Positions 16,081 to 23,706 of a stretch of 64,000 nucleotides of DNA are shown one piece after another. How positions within the stretch are numbered: the first letter of the stretch is position 1; every line of letters starts with the position of its first letter. Location of the stretch: NCBI RefSeq assembly GCF_016412875.1, contig NZ_JAEKPD010000010.1:62001-126000 (forward strand), read 5' to 3'. The notes under the pieces were generated by a model. The model searched no databases, was not told the origin of the DNA, and worked only from the letters and a program-made list of their open reading frames with translations. A program made the translations under genes and the position numbers. The DNA is from Palleronia pontilimi (lineage in GTDB: Bacteria; Pseudomonadota; Alphaproteobacteria; Rhodobacterales; Rhodobacteraceae).

Positions 16081-16772
16081 CCCTGCTCAAGCCGGGCCTT
16101 GGCGCGGGCCTCGTCCCCGTCGCGAAAATGCGGAACCTCGTCGGGCGGCGTCAGGTCGGGCAGGCGGGCGGCCACCTGGGCCAGAACGGCGCGGGTGACG
16201 AAGGGCAGATCGAGCGCGCGTGCCTCGGCGACGGGCACCCATTGCAGGTGGCGCAGCTCGTCGGACGCGTCCGTGAAATCGTCGGGATCGGTGACCAGCC
16301 GCGCGGCATCGGCCAGGAAGAACCGCGCATCGAAGCGGCGGGGCGGGCCGGGGGGCGTCACGGCGCGAAAGACGAAGCGCAGCGGCGACGGATCGGGGCG
16401 CAGGCCGCGCCGCGCGAAAGCGCGCCAATCGGGCGGGGCGTCGGGCCAGTAACCGGGCGCGCCCAGGATCTGGCCGGTTTCTTCCCAAAGCTCGCGGATG
16501 GCGGCGGCGGCTAGCGTGTGGGGGTCGGGGGCGCCCGGTTGCGCCATGCGGGCGCGACAGGCGGCGTGCAATTCGCCCGCGACGGGCTGCCCGGCATCGG
16601 TCGGATCGACCCGGCCGCCGGGGAAGACGAACTTGTTGGGCATGAAGACCGCCTTGCGGCCGCGCTGGCCCATCAGGACTTTCGGGTCGCCCCCGGGATC
16701 GCGGATCAGGACGACGCTGGCGGCGTCGCGAACCGGCGTTTCGTTCAAAACCCGTGCATCCGCCGCGCCCAT
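16068..16772 (-). CDS. Nudix hydrolase
   Basis: A 234-residue Nudix protein. 'VFPGGRVDPTDAG' begins the Nudix box. After an insertion of about 30 residues comes 'AAIRELWEETGQIL', which carries the metal-binding RELWEE core. The insertion is common in alphaproteobacterial members that are annotated as CoA or NDP-X pyrophosphatases; the true substrate is unknown. Start choice is uncertain. ATG at 16772 overlaps the upstream DUF983 gene by 28 nt, while a TTG at 16748 would overlap its stop more conventionally. It is probably co-transcribed with DUF983. Confidence 0.88.
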   Translation of the reverse strand: MGAADARVLNETPVRDAASVVLIRDPGGDPKVLMGQRGRKAVFMPNKFVFPGGRVDPTDAGQPVAGELHAACRARMAQPGAPDPHTLAAAAIRELWEETGQILGAPGYWPDAPPDWRAFARRGLRPDPSPLRFVFRAVTPPGPPRRFDARFFLADAARLVTDPDDFTDASDELRHLQWVPVAEARALDLPFVTRAVLAQVAARLPDLTPPDEVPHFRDGDEARAKARLEQGYTT

Positions 16773-17128
16773 TGGAACCCGACGACCATGCCCTTGATGC
16801 GCGGCAGCAGATACAGCGACAGACCCACGCAGGCCGTGCAGAAGACCGCCGCCAGCACGATGGGCTCGGGGCGGTAATGCACGAATCCCCAGTGCAGGAA
16901 GGGCGCCATCAGGTGGCCCACGATCAGGATCGTCAGGTACGCGGGCGCGTCGTCGGCGCGCGCGTAGGACAGGTCTTCGCCGCAGACGGAGCATTGGGTG
17001 CGCAGCTTCAGATATCCCTTCAGCAAGGGACCCGCGCCGCAATGGGGGCATTTGCGCCGAAAGCCGCGCGCCAGGGCAGGGCGCAGGTGGCGCTCGGTCT
17101 CGTGGGAGTTACTGGTATCGTCGAACAT
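16745..17128 (-). CDS. DUF983 membrane protein with zinc-ribbon-like N-terminus
   Basis: A 127-residue DUF983 protein. Two CxxC pairs ('CPHCGAG' and 'CSVCGED') form a likely zinc ribbon at about 27-50. The family motif 'ADDAPAYLTILIVGH' follows, and two membrane helices lie at about 65-85 and 90-110. The family is common in alphaproteobacteria and has no established role. It heads a short minus-strand unit with the Nudix gene, and is separated by 97 nt from the PleD-like gene, also on the minus strand. Confidence 0.88.
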   Translation of the reverse strand: MFDDTSNSHETERHLRPALARGFRRKCPHCGAGPLLKGYLKLRTQCSVCGEDLSYARADDAPAYLTILIVGHLMAPFLHWGFVHYRPEPIVLAAVFCTACVGLSLYLLPRIKGMVVGFQWARRMHGF

Positions 17129-17225
17129 GGTCTGTCCCGCTGGCTAGACAGGCTTGGTCTACCTTGGGACGGTCGCGCGCGATAGGGGACGGAGTGTCCT
17201 TGCGGCGGGATGTCGCAAACTAGCG

Positions 17226-18680
17226 TTAATGCGCCACACGGCCAGAGGTCGGGCCGGACGTGTCGCGCAGCGGCGCTTCGCCCGGCATCGCGGCGGCGGC
17301 GCGTTCGGTCTTCGGGGCTCTCACCGGGTCGGCCGCGATCACGCAATTGCGCCCGGCATCCTTCGCGCGGTAGAGCGCCGCGTCGGCCAGCGCCAGCATC
17401 CGTTCGGGCGCCGCGGACCCGCAGGCGGCACCCACCGAGACAGTGATCGGCAAGGCCGAGCCGTCCGGAGCCGGGACAGGCGCCGCCGAGACGGCGCGGC
17501 GCAACCGCTCGGCCGCGGCAAGCGCGTCGGCATCCGAGCTGCTGGGCAGGGCCACCAGGAATTCCTCGCCGCCGATGCGCGCCAGAAGATCGCCGTCGCG
17601 GATGCTGTCGCTCAGGCGGCGCGCGATCTGGGTCAGGACCATGTCTCCGGCCGCGTGGCCGCGGGCGTCGTTGATCGCCTTGAAATGATCCACGTCCAGG
17701 ACCAGAAGTCCGTAGGGGCGGCCGGTCTCGCGCGCCTGGCGGGCCAGATCCTCGAGATAGCGCATGGCGTAGCGGCGGTTGAAAAGTCCCGTCAGCGAAT
17801 CGTGCGCCGCCATTGCCAGCCCGGCTTCGACCGACGCGCGCAACGCATCGGCTTGACGCTTCAGGTGCAATTGCCTGTCGAGATGCAGCAAGACCTCGTC
17901 CGGCAAGGCATCGTCGCGCACCAGGTCGCTGGCACCCTGGTCCAGCGCGCGGGCCCCGTATTCGCGGGCGCGGGACGTGTATTCGACCACGATGCCTGCG
18001 CGCTTCGTGTCGCGGCGGGTGCGCAGCTCGGACAGCAGGGTCAGGTTGTCTTCCGCGTCCGCACCGCAGCACAGCATGAAGACCTCGGGCGCGCGATCCG
18101 GATCGTCGGTGGCCATCAGCGCCCCCATGGGCGTCAGGACCTCGAACTTGTGCGCGGACAGCGATCGGATCCTGCGGGCCGTCTGGCGGGCCCGCAACGG
18201 GTCGGAGGACACGATCGCCACCCGCGCTTGGGTGGCGAAACTGGCTTGATCCTCGGCGAAGCCGATCCGGGCGGCCGTCATCGAACGGCGCCGCAACTCG
18301 GCCCGCGTCTCCGAGGCGCGCAACAGCGCGCGCAGATGCGTCAGAAGCCAGGGGCGCTGCACCGGGCGGCTGACGAGGGCGGTGGCACCGGCGCGCAGCG
18401 CGTCCAGGCGCGCCTCGGGCGTGCCGTTTTCGATCATCATCAGGATGGGCGGCGCCGCGTCGCCCAGGACCGCGCGGGCGTGCGCGCAGAAATCGGACGC
18501 GCGCATGTCGGGCAGGGTGACATCCACGACGATGGCGTCGACGGTCTGGCTGGCCAGCGCCTCGAGCCCCTCTTGTCCTTGCGACACGGCCCGGGTTTCG
18601 TATCCTGCAACCCCCAGCATCGCTTTCAGCGCGATCCGATTGGTGGCCGTGGCATCGACAATGAGGATTCGGCGTGGCAT
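17226..18680 (-). CDS. pleD: PleD-like response regulator / diguanylate cyclase (REC-REC-GGDEF)
   Basis: A 484-residue protein with two receiver domains (about 3-122 and 152-272) and a GGDEF domain (about 290-455) that makes cyclic di-GMP. The active site is GGEEF at 370-374, and RDGD at 361-364 is the product-inhibition (I) site at the canonical 5-residue spacing. REC1 keeps the phosphoacceptor D53, but the second acidic-pocket residue is Ala (A10 after D9) and the conserved Lys is Arg (R105). REC2 looks degenerate, as in Caulobacter PleD. A C-terminal 30-residue tail is Ala/Pro-rich. It is divergent from the DUF3572 gene. Confidence 0.9.
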   Translation of the reverse strand: MPRRILIVDATATNRIALKAMLGVAGYETRAVSQGQEGLEALASQTVDAIVVDVTLPDMRASDFCAHARAVLGDAAPPILMMIENGTPEARLDALRAGATALVSRPVQRPWLLTHLRALLRASETRAELRRRSMTAARIGFAEDQASFATQARVAIVSSDPLRARQTARRIRSLSAHKFEVLTPMGALMATDDPDRAPEVFMLCCGADAEDNLTLLSELRTRRDTKRAGIVVEYTSRAREYGARALDQGASDLVRDDALPDEVLLHLDRQLHLKRQADALRASVEAGLAMAAHDSLTGLFNRRYAMRYLEDLARQARETGRPYGLLVLDVDHFKAINDARGHAAGDMVLTQIARRLSDSIRDGDLLARIGGEEFLVALPSSSDADALAAAERLRRAVSAAPVPAPDGSALPITVSVGAACGSAAPERMLALADAALYRAKDAGRNCVIAADPVRAPKTERAAAAMPGEAPLRDTSGPTSGRVAH

Positions 18681-18771
18681 CCGGACCTTTCGGGAAGGTT
18701 AAGCATCTTGGTCGAATTTAACCTCGGCCAAGAGGATTAACAAAGTCTTATCGTTTCTATGGAAATTTTAA

Positions 18772-19068
18772 ATGAAGCGGAACACCGCCTATTCGAGGGA
18801 CGCGGCCGAAACGCTGGCCATCGACGCGCTTGGCTGGATCGCGTCCACGGACGATCTGCTCGACGCCTTCATGGGGGCCAGCGGCGTGGGCCGCGACCAT
18901 CTGCGGGACCGGCTTGACGATCCCGATTTCCTGGCAGCGATCCTTGATTTCCTGCTGATGAACGATGCTTGGATCACCGGCTTTTGCGACGCGCGTGACT
19001 TGCCATACGAGGCCCCCGCCTCGGCCCGGGCGGCCCTTCCGGGCGGCGCGCAAGTGCACTGGACCTGA
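18772..19068 (+). CDS. DUF3572 family protein
   Basis: A 98-residue, mostly helical, acidic protein. 'AETLAIDALGWIASTDDLLDAFMGASGV' (in part AIDALGWIA, LDAFMGASGV) and 'ILDFLLMNDAWITGFCDA' (in part FLLMNDAWITGFC) identify the DUF3572 family of alphaproteobacteria. The function is unknown. GGAAA lies upstream of the ATG. The gene is divergent from pleD across an AT-rich 91-nt gap with several TTAA motifs. Presence beside cyclic-di-GMP genes is a recurrent neighbourhood, which suggests but does not prove a signalling link. Confidence 0.88.
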   Translation: MKRNTAYSRDAAETLAIDALGWIASTDDLLDAFMGASGVGRDHLRDRLDDPDFLAAILDFLLMNDAWITGFCDARDLPYEAPASARAALPGGAQVHWT

Positions 19069-19220
19069 CATCGGATCGACGGCGCAGGGATCGGTCGGAC
19101 TTGCCGCACTGGAGGATTCGGTCGCGCCGACGGATGTGCAGGCCGCGCCTGCTGAGCTGCGCAACGAAATCTTAACGCGCCGCGTGCTAGGGCTTTTCGC
19201 ACTTCGTGGGAGGTTTCTCA

Positions 19221-19823
19221 ATGCACGGCCTGATAAACCGATCGCTGCAGAATTTCGTACAGGACGTCTATGGCCCCGAGGTCTGGACAGATGTCGTGGC
19301 GCGCGCCGAGCTCGAATTCGACGAGTTCGAGGCCATGCTGACCTATGACGACGATCTCAGCTTCTCGGTGCTCCAGGCCACCTGTGACCAGTTGTCCAAG
19401 CCGCGCGAGGTGCTGCTGGAAGATCTGGGAACCTACCTTGTCACCCATCCCAACACCTGGCGCATCCGGCGCCTTCTGCGGTTCGGCGGCGCGGATCTGA
19501 TCGATTTCCTGCTGTCGCTGGACGATTTGGCCGATCGCGCCCGCCTGGCGGTGCCCGATCTCGTCCTGCCCCAGATCCATGTGATCAGCGGTGCGGGCGA
19601 CGGTGCGCGGTATATCCTGCGCTGCGAGGAGGTCGGATCGGGGATGGAATACATCGCGCTGGGCTGCTTGCGCGCGATGGCGGACGATTACGGTGCGCTG
19701 GCCATGGCGCAACTGATGGATCCGCTCGACGACGCCGATACCTCGCCGCGGATCGAAGTGACGCTTCTGTCCACCAAGTTCGCCGCCGGGAACCGGTTCG
19801 AACTGACCGGCGAGGTGCATTGA
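19221..19823 (+). CDS. H-NOX-like (heme NO-binding fold) protein lacking the usual heme ligands
   Basis: A 200-residue protein with the H-NOX N-terminus ('MHGLINRSLQNFVQDVYG') and the family order of later motifs. Heme-binding H-NOX proteins need a proximal His in L-D-x-x-H-x8-P and a YxSxR motif. Here the first is 'LDDLADRARLAVP' with A104 in the His position, and the second reads Y131-I-L-R-C135. I therefore infer that heme is not bound in the standard way; it may sense another ligand or act as a partner protein. GGGAGG precedes the ATG. Its stop overlaps the next ATG (TGATG), coupling it to the diguanylate cyclase. Confidence 0.82.
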   Translation: MHGLINRSLQNFVQDVYGPEVWTDVVARAELEFDEFEAMLTYDDDLSFSVLQATCDQLSKPREVLLEDLGTYLVTHPNTWRIRRLLRFGGADLIDFLLSLDDLADRARLAVPDLVLPQIHVISGAGDGARYILRCEEVGSGMEYIALGCLRAMADDYGALAMAQLMDPLDDADTSPRIEVTLLSTKFAAGNRFELTGEVH

Positions 19824-20872
19824 TGTCAGGGGTGAAGCTGGGTGCGGGCGCGCTCGATACGCTGCTTCCCATGCACCTGCGGTTCGACGACAGGGGCATC
19901 GTCCGCCATCTTGGACCGGGACTTGCGCGGTTGGCGGGCAAGCGAAAGATCGTCGGGCAGCCTGTCCTCGATGCCTTCCAATGGACGCGCCCCTCGGGCA
20001 TCGACACTCTGCAGACGCTGCTCAGCGTCGCCGGACAGCGTCTGCGGCTGAATTTTCGTGCGGGCCGACGGGTGCGCCTGCGCGGCATCGTTCAACCCAT
20101 GGAACAAGGTGCCGGTGGGATCATCGACCTGGCGCTGGACCTGTCGGAATTGCGCGACCTGGGCGGGGCGCCGCTGACGCGCCGGGATTTCAGCCCCACC
20201 GATCCAACGGTCGATATCCTGTACCTGATCGAGGCGAACAACGCGGCCATGGCCGCAAGCAGGCGCCTGATCGACCGGTTGCAGGGCGCCAAATGCCAGG
20301 CCGAAACCCAGGCCTTCACCGACATGCTGACGGGTCTGAGCAACCGGCGCGCGCTGGACCGGGTGCTCGACCGCCTGGTCGAAAGCGGCGAGCCCTTTTC
20401 GCTGACCCATGTGGATCTTGATTTCTTCAAGAAGGTGAACGACACGCTGGGCCACGCGGCCGGCGATTACGTCCTGACGGTCGCGGCGACCCGGTTGCGG
20501 GATGCCACCCGCCAGACGGATACGGTCGCGCGGGTGGGGGGCGACGAATTCGTGGTGCTCTTCCGCGGTCTCACCGATCCCAACACGCTGAATATCATCG
20601 CCGGGCGGATCATCTCGAGCCTCGAGCAGCCGGTGAATTTCGAAGGCAAGACCTGTACGATCTCGGCCAGCCTCGGCACCGCCATCTCGACCCACTATTC
20701 GTCCCCGGACGTGGACCGGATGATGGCCGATGCCGATGCAGCGCTTTACACGGCGAAGCGGGCAGGGCGCGGGCAGTATCGCATCGCCGCGCCTGACACC
20801 CTGCAGGACAGCGCGGGAAACGATGACCGCCCCGCACTGTCGCGCTCGGATGACGCCGCCGCGCGGCCCTAG
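19823..20872 (+). CDS. HNOBA-like / GGDEF diguanylate cyclase
   Basis: A 349-residue protein. The N-terminal part (about 10-115) resembles the H-NOX-associated (HNOBA) sensor fold. A short helical linker (about 130-165) follows, then a GGDEF domain (about 165-325) with active site GGDEF at 239-243. RQTD at 230-233 is the inhibitory site at the canonical spacing, so feedback by cyclic di-GMP is expected. No membrane segment is visible. Its ATG overlaps the stop of the H-NOX-like gene. H-NOX proteins regulate cyclases in trans in other bacteria, so the pair is likely a two-protein signalling unit. Confidence 0.87.
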   Translation: MSGVKLGAGALDTLLPMHLRFDDRGIVRHLGPGLARLAGKRKIVGQPVLDAFQWTRPSGIDTLQTLLSVAGQRLRLNFRAGRRVRLRGIVQPMEQGAGGIIDLALDLSELRDLGGAPLTRRDFSPTDPTVDILYLIEANNAAMAASRRLIDRLQGAKCQAETQAFTDMLTGLSNRRALDRVLDRLVESGEPFSLTHVDLDFFKKVNDTLGHAAGDYVLTVAATRLRDATRQTDTVARVGGDEFVVLFRGLTDPNTLNIIAGRIISSLEQPVNFEGKTCTISASLGTAISTHYSSPDVDRMMADADAALYTAKRAGRGQYRIAAPDTLQDSAGNDDRPALSRSDDAAARP

Positions 20873-21678
20873 GAGCCGCCGTCGATCTGCGATGCCATGA
20901 TGGCGATCGCCTGCTGGTACACGGTTGCCGCGTTCCATTCCTGGATCACGCGGAAGTTCGGCTGCCCCTGCTGATAGCCCTGTCCCGGACGCCAGCCCTT
21001 CTGGCGCAGGAAATTCGCGGTCGAGGCCAGAGCATCGGTCACGTTCGTCAGATCGACGCGGCCATTTCCGTCGGCATCGACGCCGTATTGCAGCACGTTG
21101 CCGGGCAGGAACTGGGTGTGCCCGACCTCGCCATGTTTCGCACCGCGCGTATTGGCCGACAGCGCGCCGCGATCGACCAGCTTCAGCGCGGCCAGAGCGT
21201 GCGGCGTGAAGAAGCCCGAGCGGCGGCAATCATAGGCCAGCGTGGCGATCGACGACACCACGTTGCTGTCGCCCATGAAGCGGCCAAAGCCGGTCTCCAT
21301 CCCGTGGATCGCCAGGATGACGCCCGCGGGCACGCCGTATTGCCGCTCGAGCGTGGCGTAGAAGCCGGGGTTCTGCGCGCGGCGCTGGCGCCCCTGGCTA
21401 ACGATCGTGGGCGCGCCGCGCACCTGCATGAACTTGTCGAGCGAGTATTTGAAGCTTTTCTGGTTGCGATCCGCGTTGATCGTAGACTGCGCGTAGCTTG
21501 TCGCGGCCAGCGCCTGCAATCCGCGCTGACCCACGCCCGCGCGCGCGGCTTCCTGGCCGAAAGCGGTCTTCCAGGCCTCGTAGCCGCCCGCCGAGTTGCC
21601 GCATTGCGCCGCGTGTGCAAGGCCGGGCAGCGCGGCCAAGCTGGCGACAAGGGCGGTAATCTTGAAAATCGGTCTCAT
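20869..21678 (-). CDS. Lytic murein transglycosylase (MltB-like, SLT_2 family)
   Basis: A 269-residue exported enzyme. The signal peptide (KITALVASLAALPGLAHA) is probably cleaved near residue 23. The catalytic Glu lies in 'AIHGMETGFGRFMGD', and 'HTQFLPGNVLQYGVDADGNG' (in part TQFLPGNVL) and 'LASTANFLRQKGWRPGQGY' (in part ANFLRQKGW) are SLT_2 motifs. It cleaves glycan strands of peptidoglycan to 1,6-anhydro ends. There is no lipobox, so it is periplasmic and soluble. GGGGAT precedes the ATG. Its stop and that of the convergent diguanylate cyclase share the palindrome CTAG (20869-20872). Confidence 0.92.
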   Translation of the reverse strand: MRPIFKITALVASLAALPGLAHAAQCGNSAGGYEAWKTAFGQEAARAGVGQRGLQALAATSYAQSTINADRNQKSFKYSLDKFMQVRGAPTIVSQGRQRRAQNPGFYATLERQYGVPAGVILAIHGMETGFGRFMGDSNVVSSIATLAYDCRRSGFFTPHALAALKLVDRGALSANTRGAKHGEVGHTQFLPGNVLQYGVDADGNGRVDLTNVTDALASTANFLRQKGWRPGQGYQQGQPNFRVIQEWNAATVYQQAIAIMASQIDGGS

Positions 21679-21774
21679 CTCTACATCCCCAAATGGTAAT
21701 TCGCGACAAGCTACAACGTGCGCGGGCGCAGGCCAAGGGTGTGCGCGCTGAGGCCGCGGGCTAGGTCATGCGGT

Positions 21775-22653
21775 ATGACGAGGATTGCAATCATCGGGGC
21801 CGGGATGGCCGGTCTGACCGCGGCGCGCCACTTGCTGGATGCGGGCGCCGAGGTGACGGTTTTCGACAAGAGCCGCGGTGTGGGCGGCAGGCTTGCCACG
21901 CGCCGCAGCGACGTGGGCGCGTTCGATCACGGTGCCCCGCTGGTGCAAGGCGATGGCGCAGGCTTCGCAGAGGCGATGGACGGGTTGGCCAGTGCCGAGC
22001 GTCACGGCGACGGCTGGCGCGGCCTTCCCGGGATGAGCGGTTTGCTGAAGCCATGGCTTGCGGGCGCGATCCACGTGCCCGGCTGCCGGATCGTGCGGAT
22101 CGAGAAACGCGTGTTGGTCGACGAGACCGACGCGCGCCACGGCCCTTTCGACGCGGTGATCGTCGCCGTTCCCGCGCCGCAAGCGCTTGATCTGACGGGG
22201 CAGGACGCGCTTGCCCAGGTCGTCATGGATCCGGTCTGGACGGTCCTTGCGGCGTGGGACGGGGCCGGTGCCGAGGATCCCGATCCGGTCGCTCCGCTCG
22301 ACAAGATCCTGCTCCAGCGCGGTCCGGGCTTCCGATGGATCGCCCATGCCCGCGCGGAGTGGAGCCGCGCCAACCTGGAACGCACCAAGGCAGATATCGC
22401 GGCCGAGCTTCTGACCTCGCTGGTGCGGGCGCTGGGACAGGTCGAGGCGCCGATCCACCTGGACGCGCATCGCTGGCGCTATGCCCGCGTGGCCCGTCCC
22501 CTGGGCGCGCCGTTCCTGGATTGCGGCGATGGCGTGCTGGCGGGCGGCGACTGGGCGCTCGGGCCCGATGCGGGACACGCCTTCGCCAGCGGCCGCGCGA
22601 TGGCGCGCGAGATCGCATCGCGCACCCTGTCCGCCGCGGATCAGGTCGGCTAA
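21775..22653 (+). CDS. FAD-dependent oxidoreductase (renalase-like amine oxidase fold)
   Basis: A 292-residue flavoprotein. The N-terminal dinucleotide-binding motif is 'IAIIGAGMAGLTAARHL', followed by 'VTVFDKSRGVGGRLATRR', the renalase/PhrB-like signature. The C-terminal 'GDWALGPDAGHAFASGRAMA' (in part GGDWALGPDAG) closes the FAD site. The substrate is unknown. The start at 21775 (MTRIAIIG) places the Rossmann motif at the N-terminus; the frame is open 19 codons upstream without support. It ends 9 nt before selU and may be co-transcribed with it. Confidence 0.87.
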   Translation: MTRIAIIGAGMAGLTAARHLLDAGAEVTVFDKSRGVGGRLATRRSDVGAFDHGAPLVQGDGAGFAEAMDGLASAERHGDGWRGLPGMSGLLKPWLAGAIHVPGCRIVRIEKRVLVDETDARHGPFDAVIVAVPAPQALDLTGQDALAQVVMDPVWTVLAAWDGAGAEDPDPVAPLDKILLQRGPGFRWIAHARAEWSRANLERTKADIAAELLTSLVRALGQVEAPIHLDAHRWRYARVARPLGAPFLDCGDGVLAGGDWALGPDAGHAFASGRAMAREIASRTLSAADQVG

Positions 22654-22662
22654 AAGCCGCCC

Positions 22663-23700
22663 ATGGAATTCGCCCCCGACAGCCTTCAGGCCCTGCGCGA
22701 TGCGCCCGTCGATACCGTGATCGACGTGCGCTCGCCCGCCGAATTCGCCGAGGATCACGTCCCCGGCGCCATCAATCTGCCCGTGCTCAGCGATGCCGAG
22801 CGGGCGCGCGTGGGCACGATCTACGTCCAGCAAAGCCCTTTCCTTGCGCGCAAGATCGGGGCCGCGCTGGTGGCGCGCAACGCCGCGGCCCATATCGATG
22901 GACCACTTGCAGGCCATGACGGCGGCTGGCGTCCGCTGGTCTATTGCTGGCGCGGCGGGCAGCGGTCGAACAGTTTCGCGGGGATCCTGGGGCAGATCGG
23001 CTGGCGCGTGTCGGTGCTGACGGGCGGCTATCGCAGCTACCGTGGGCTGGTGAAGGCGCAGCTCTATGACCGGCCCTTACCGGCGCGCGTGGTGCTGCTG
23101 GACGGCTACACTGGCACCGCGAAGACCGAGCTTTTGCATCTCGTGGCCAAGCGCGGCGGCCAGGTCATCGACCTGGAGGGTCTGGCCAATCATCGCGGCT
23201 CGCTCTTCGGCGCGATGGGCGAGCAGCCGTCGCAGAAGGGGTTCGAATCGCGGCTGGCGGCGCAGGTCATGGCGCTCGATCCCGACCGCCCCGTGCTGGT
23301 TGAGGCCGAGAGCAGCAAGGTCGGTCAGCGCATCGTGCCGCCGTCGCTGTGGGCCGCGATGGGCGACGCGCCACGGATCCGGATCGAGGCGCCATTGGCC
23401 GCGCGCGCGGCCTACCTGCAAGGGACCTACGCCGAGATCGGGGCAGATCCCGCGCGCCTTGACCAGACGCTGGAAGCCCTGATCCCCCTGCAGGGCCACG
23501 CGCGCGTGGCGGTCTGGCGGGCGCTGGCCGAAGCGCGCGACGGCGTGGCGCTGGCGTCAGAGCTGATGACGCATCACTACGATCCGCGATACGCACGGCA
23601 GGCGGGCGCGGCCGATGTCACGCTGCGCACGCCGGTTCTGGATGCGGACGGGCTGGCGGCGCTGGCCGACCGGATCATGGACGAGCTGGCGAAGCTCTAG
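22663..23700 (+). CDS. selU: tRNA 2-selenouridine synthase
   Basis: SelU (MnmH/YbbB) converts 2-thiouridine at the tRNA wobble position to geranylated thiouridine and then to 2-selenouridine using selenophosphate. The 345-residue protein has an N-terminal rhodanese domain with the catalytic Cys C95 in 'LVYCWRGGQRS', and a C-terminal P-loop domain with 'LDGYTGTAKTEL' at about 147-157 (a GxTGxxKT loop). Length is normal. The selenophosphate synthetase gene is convergent and only 6 nt away, which fits a dedicated tRNA selenation locus. Confidence 0.94.
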   Translation: MEFAPDSLQALRDAPVDTVIDVRSPAEFAEDHVPGAINLPVLSDAERARVGTIYVQQSPFLARKIGAALVARNAAAHIDGPLAGHDGGWRPLVYCWRGGQRSNSFAGILGQIGWRVSVLTGGYRSYRGLVKAQLYDRPLPARVVLLDGYTGTAKTELLHLVAKRGGQVIDLEGLANHRGSLFGAMGEQPSQKGFESRLAAQVMALDPDRPVLVEAESSKVGQRIVPPSLWAAMGDAPRIRIEAPLAARAAYLQGTYAEIGADPARLDQTLEALIPLQGHARVAVWRALAEARDGVALASELMTHHYDPRYARQAGAADVTLRTPVLDADGLAALADRIMDELAKL

Positions 23701-23706
23701 AGCGGG

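Noticed and set aside
18697-18745. Possible CtrA boxes in the pleD-DUF3572 gap with several TTAA motifs
   Set aside because: The spacers between TTAA motifs are 14-15 nt, not the N7 needed for TTAA-N7-TTAA.
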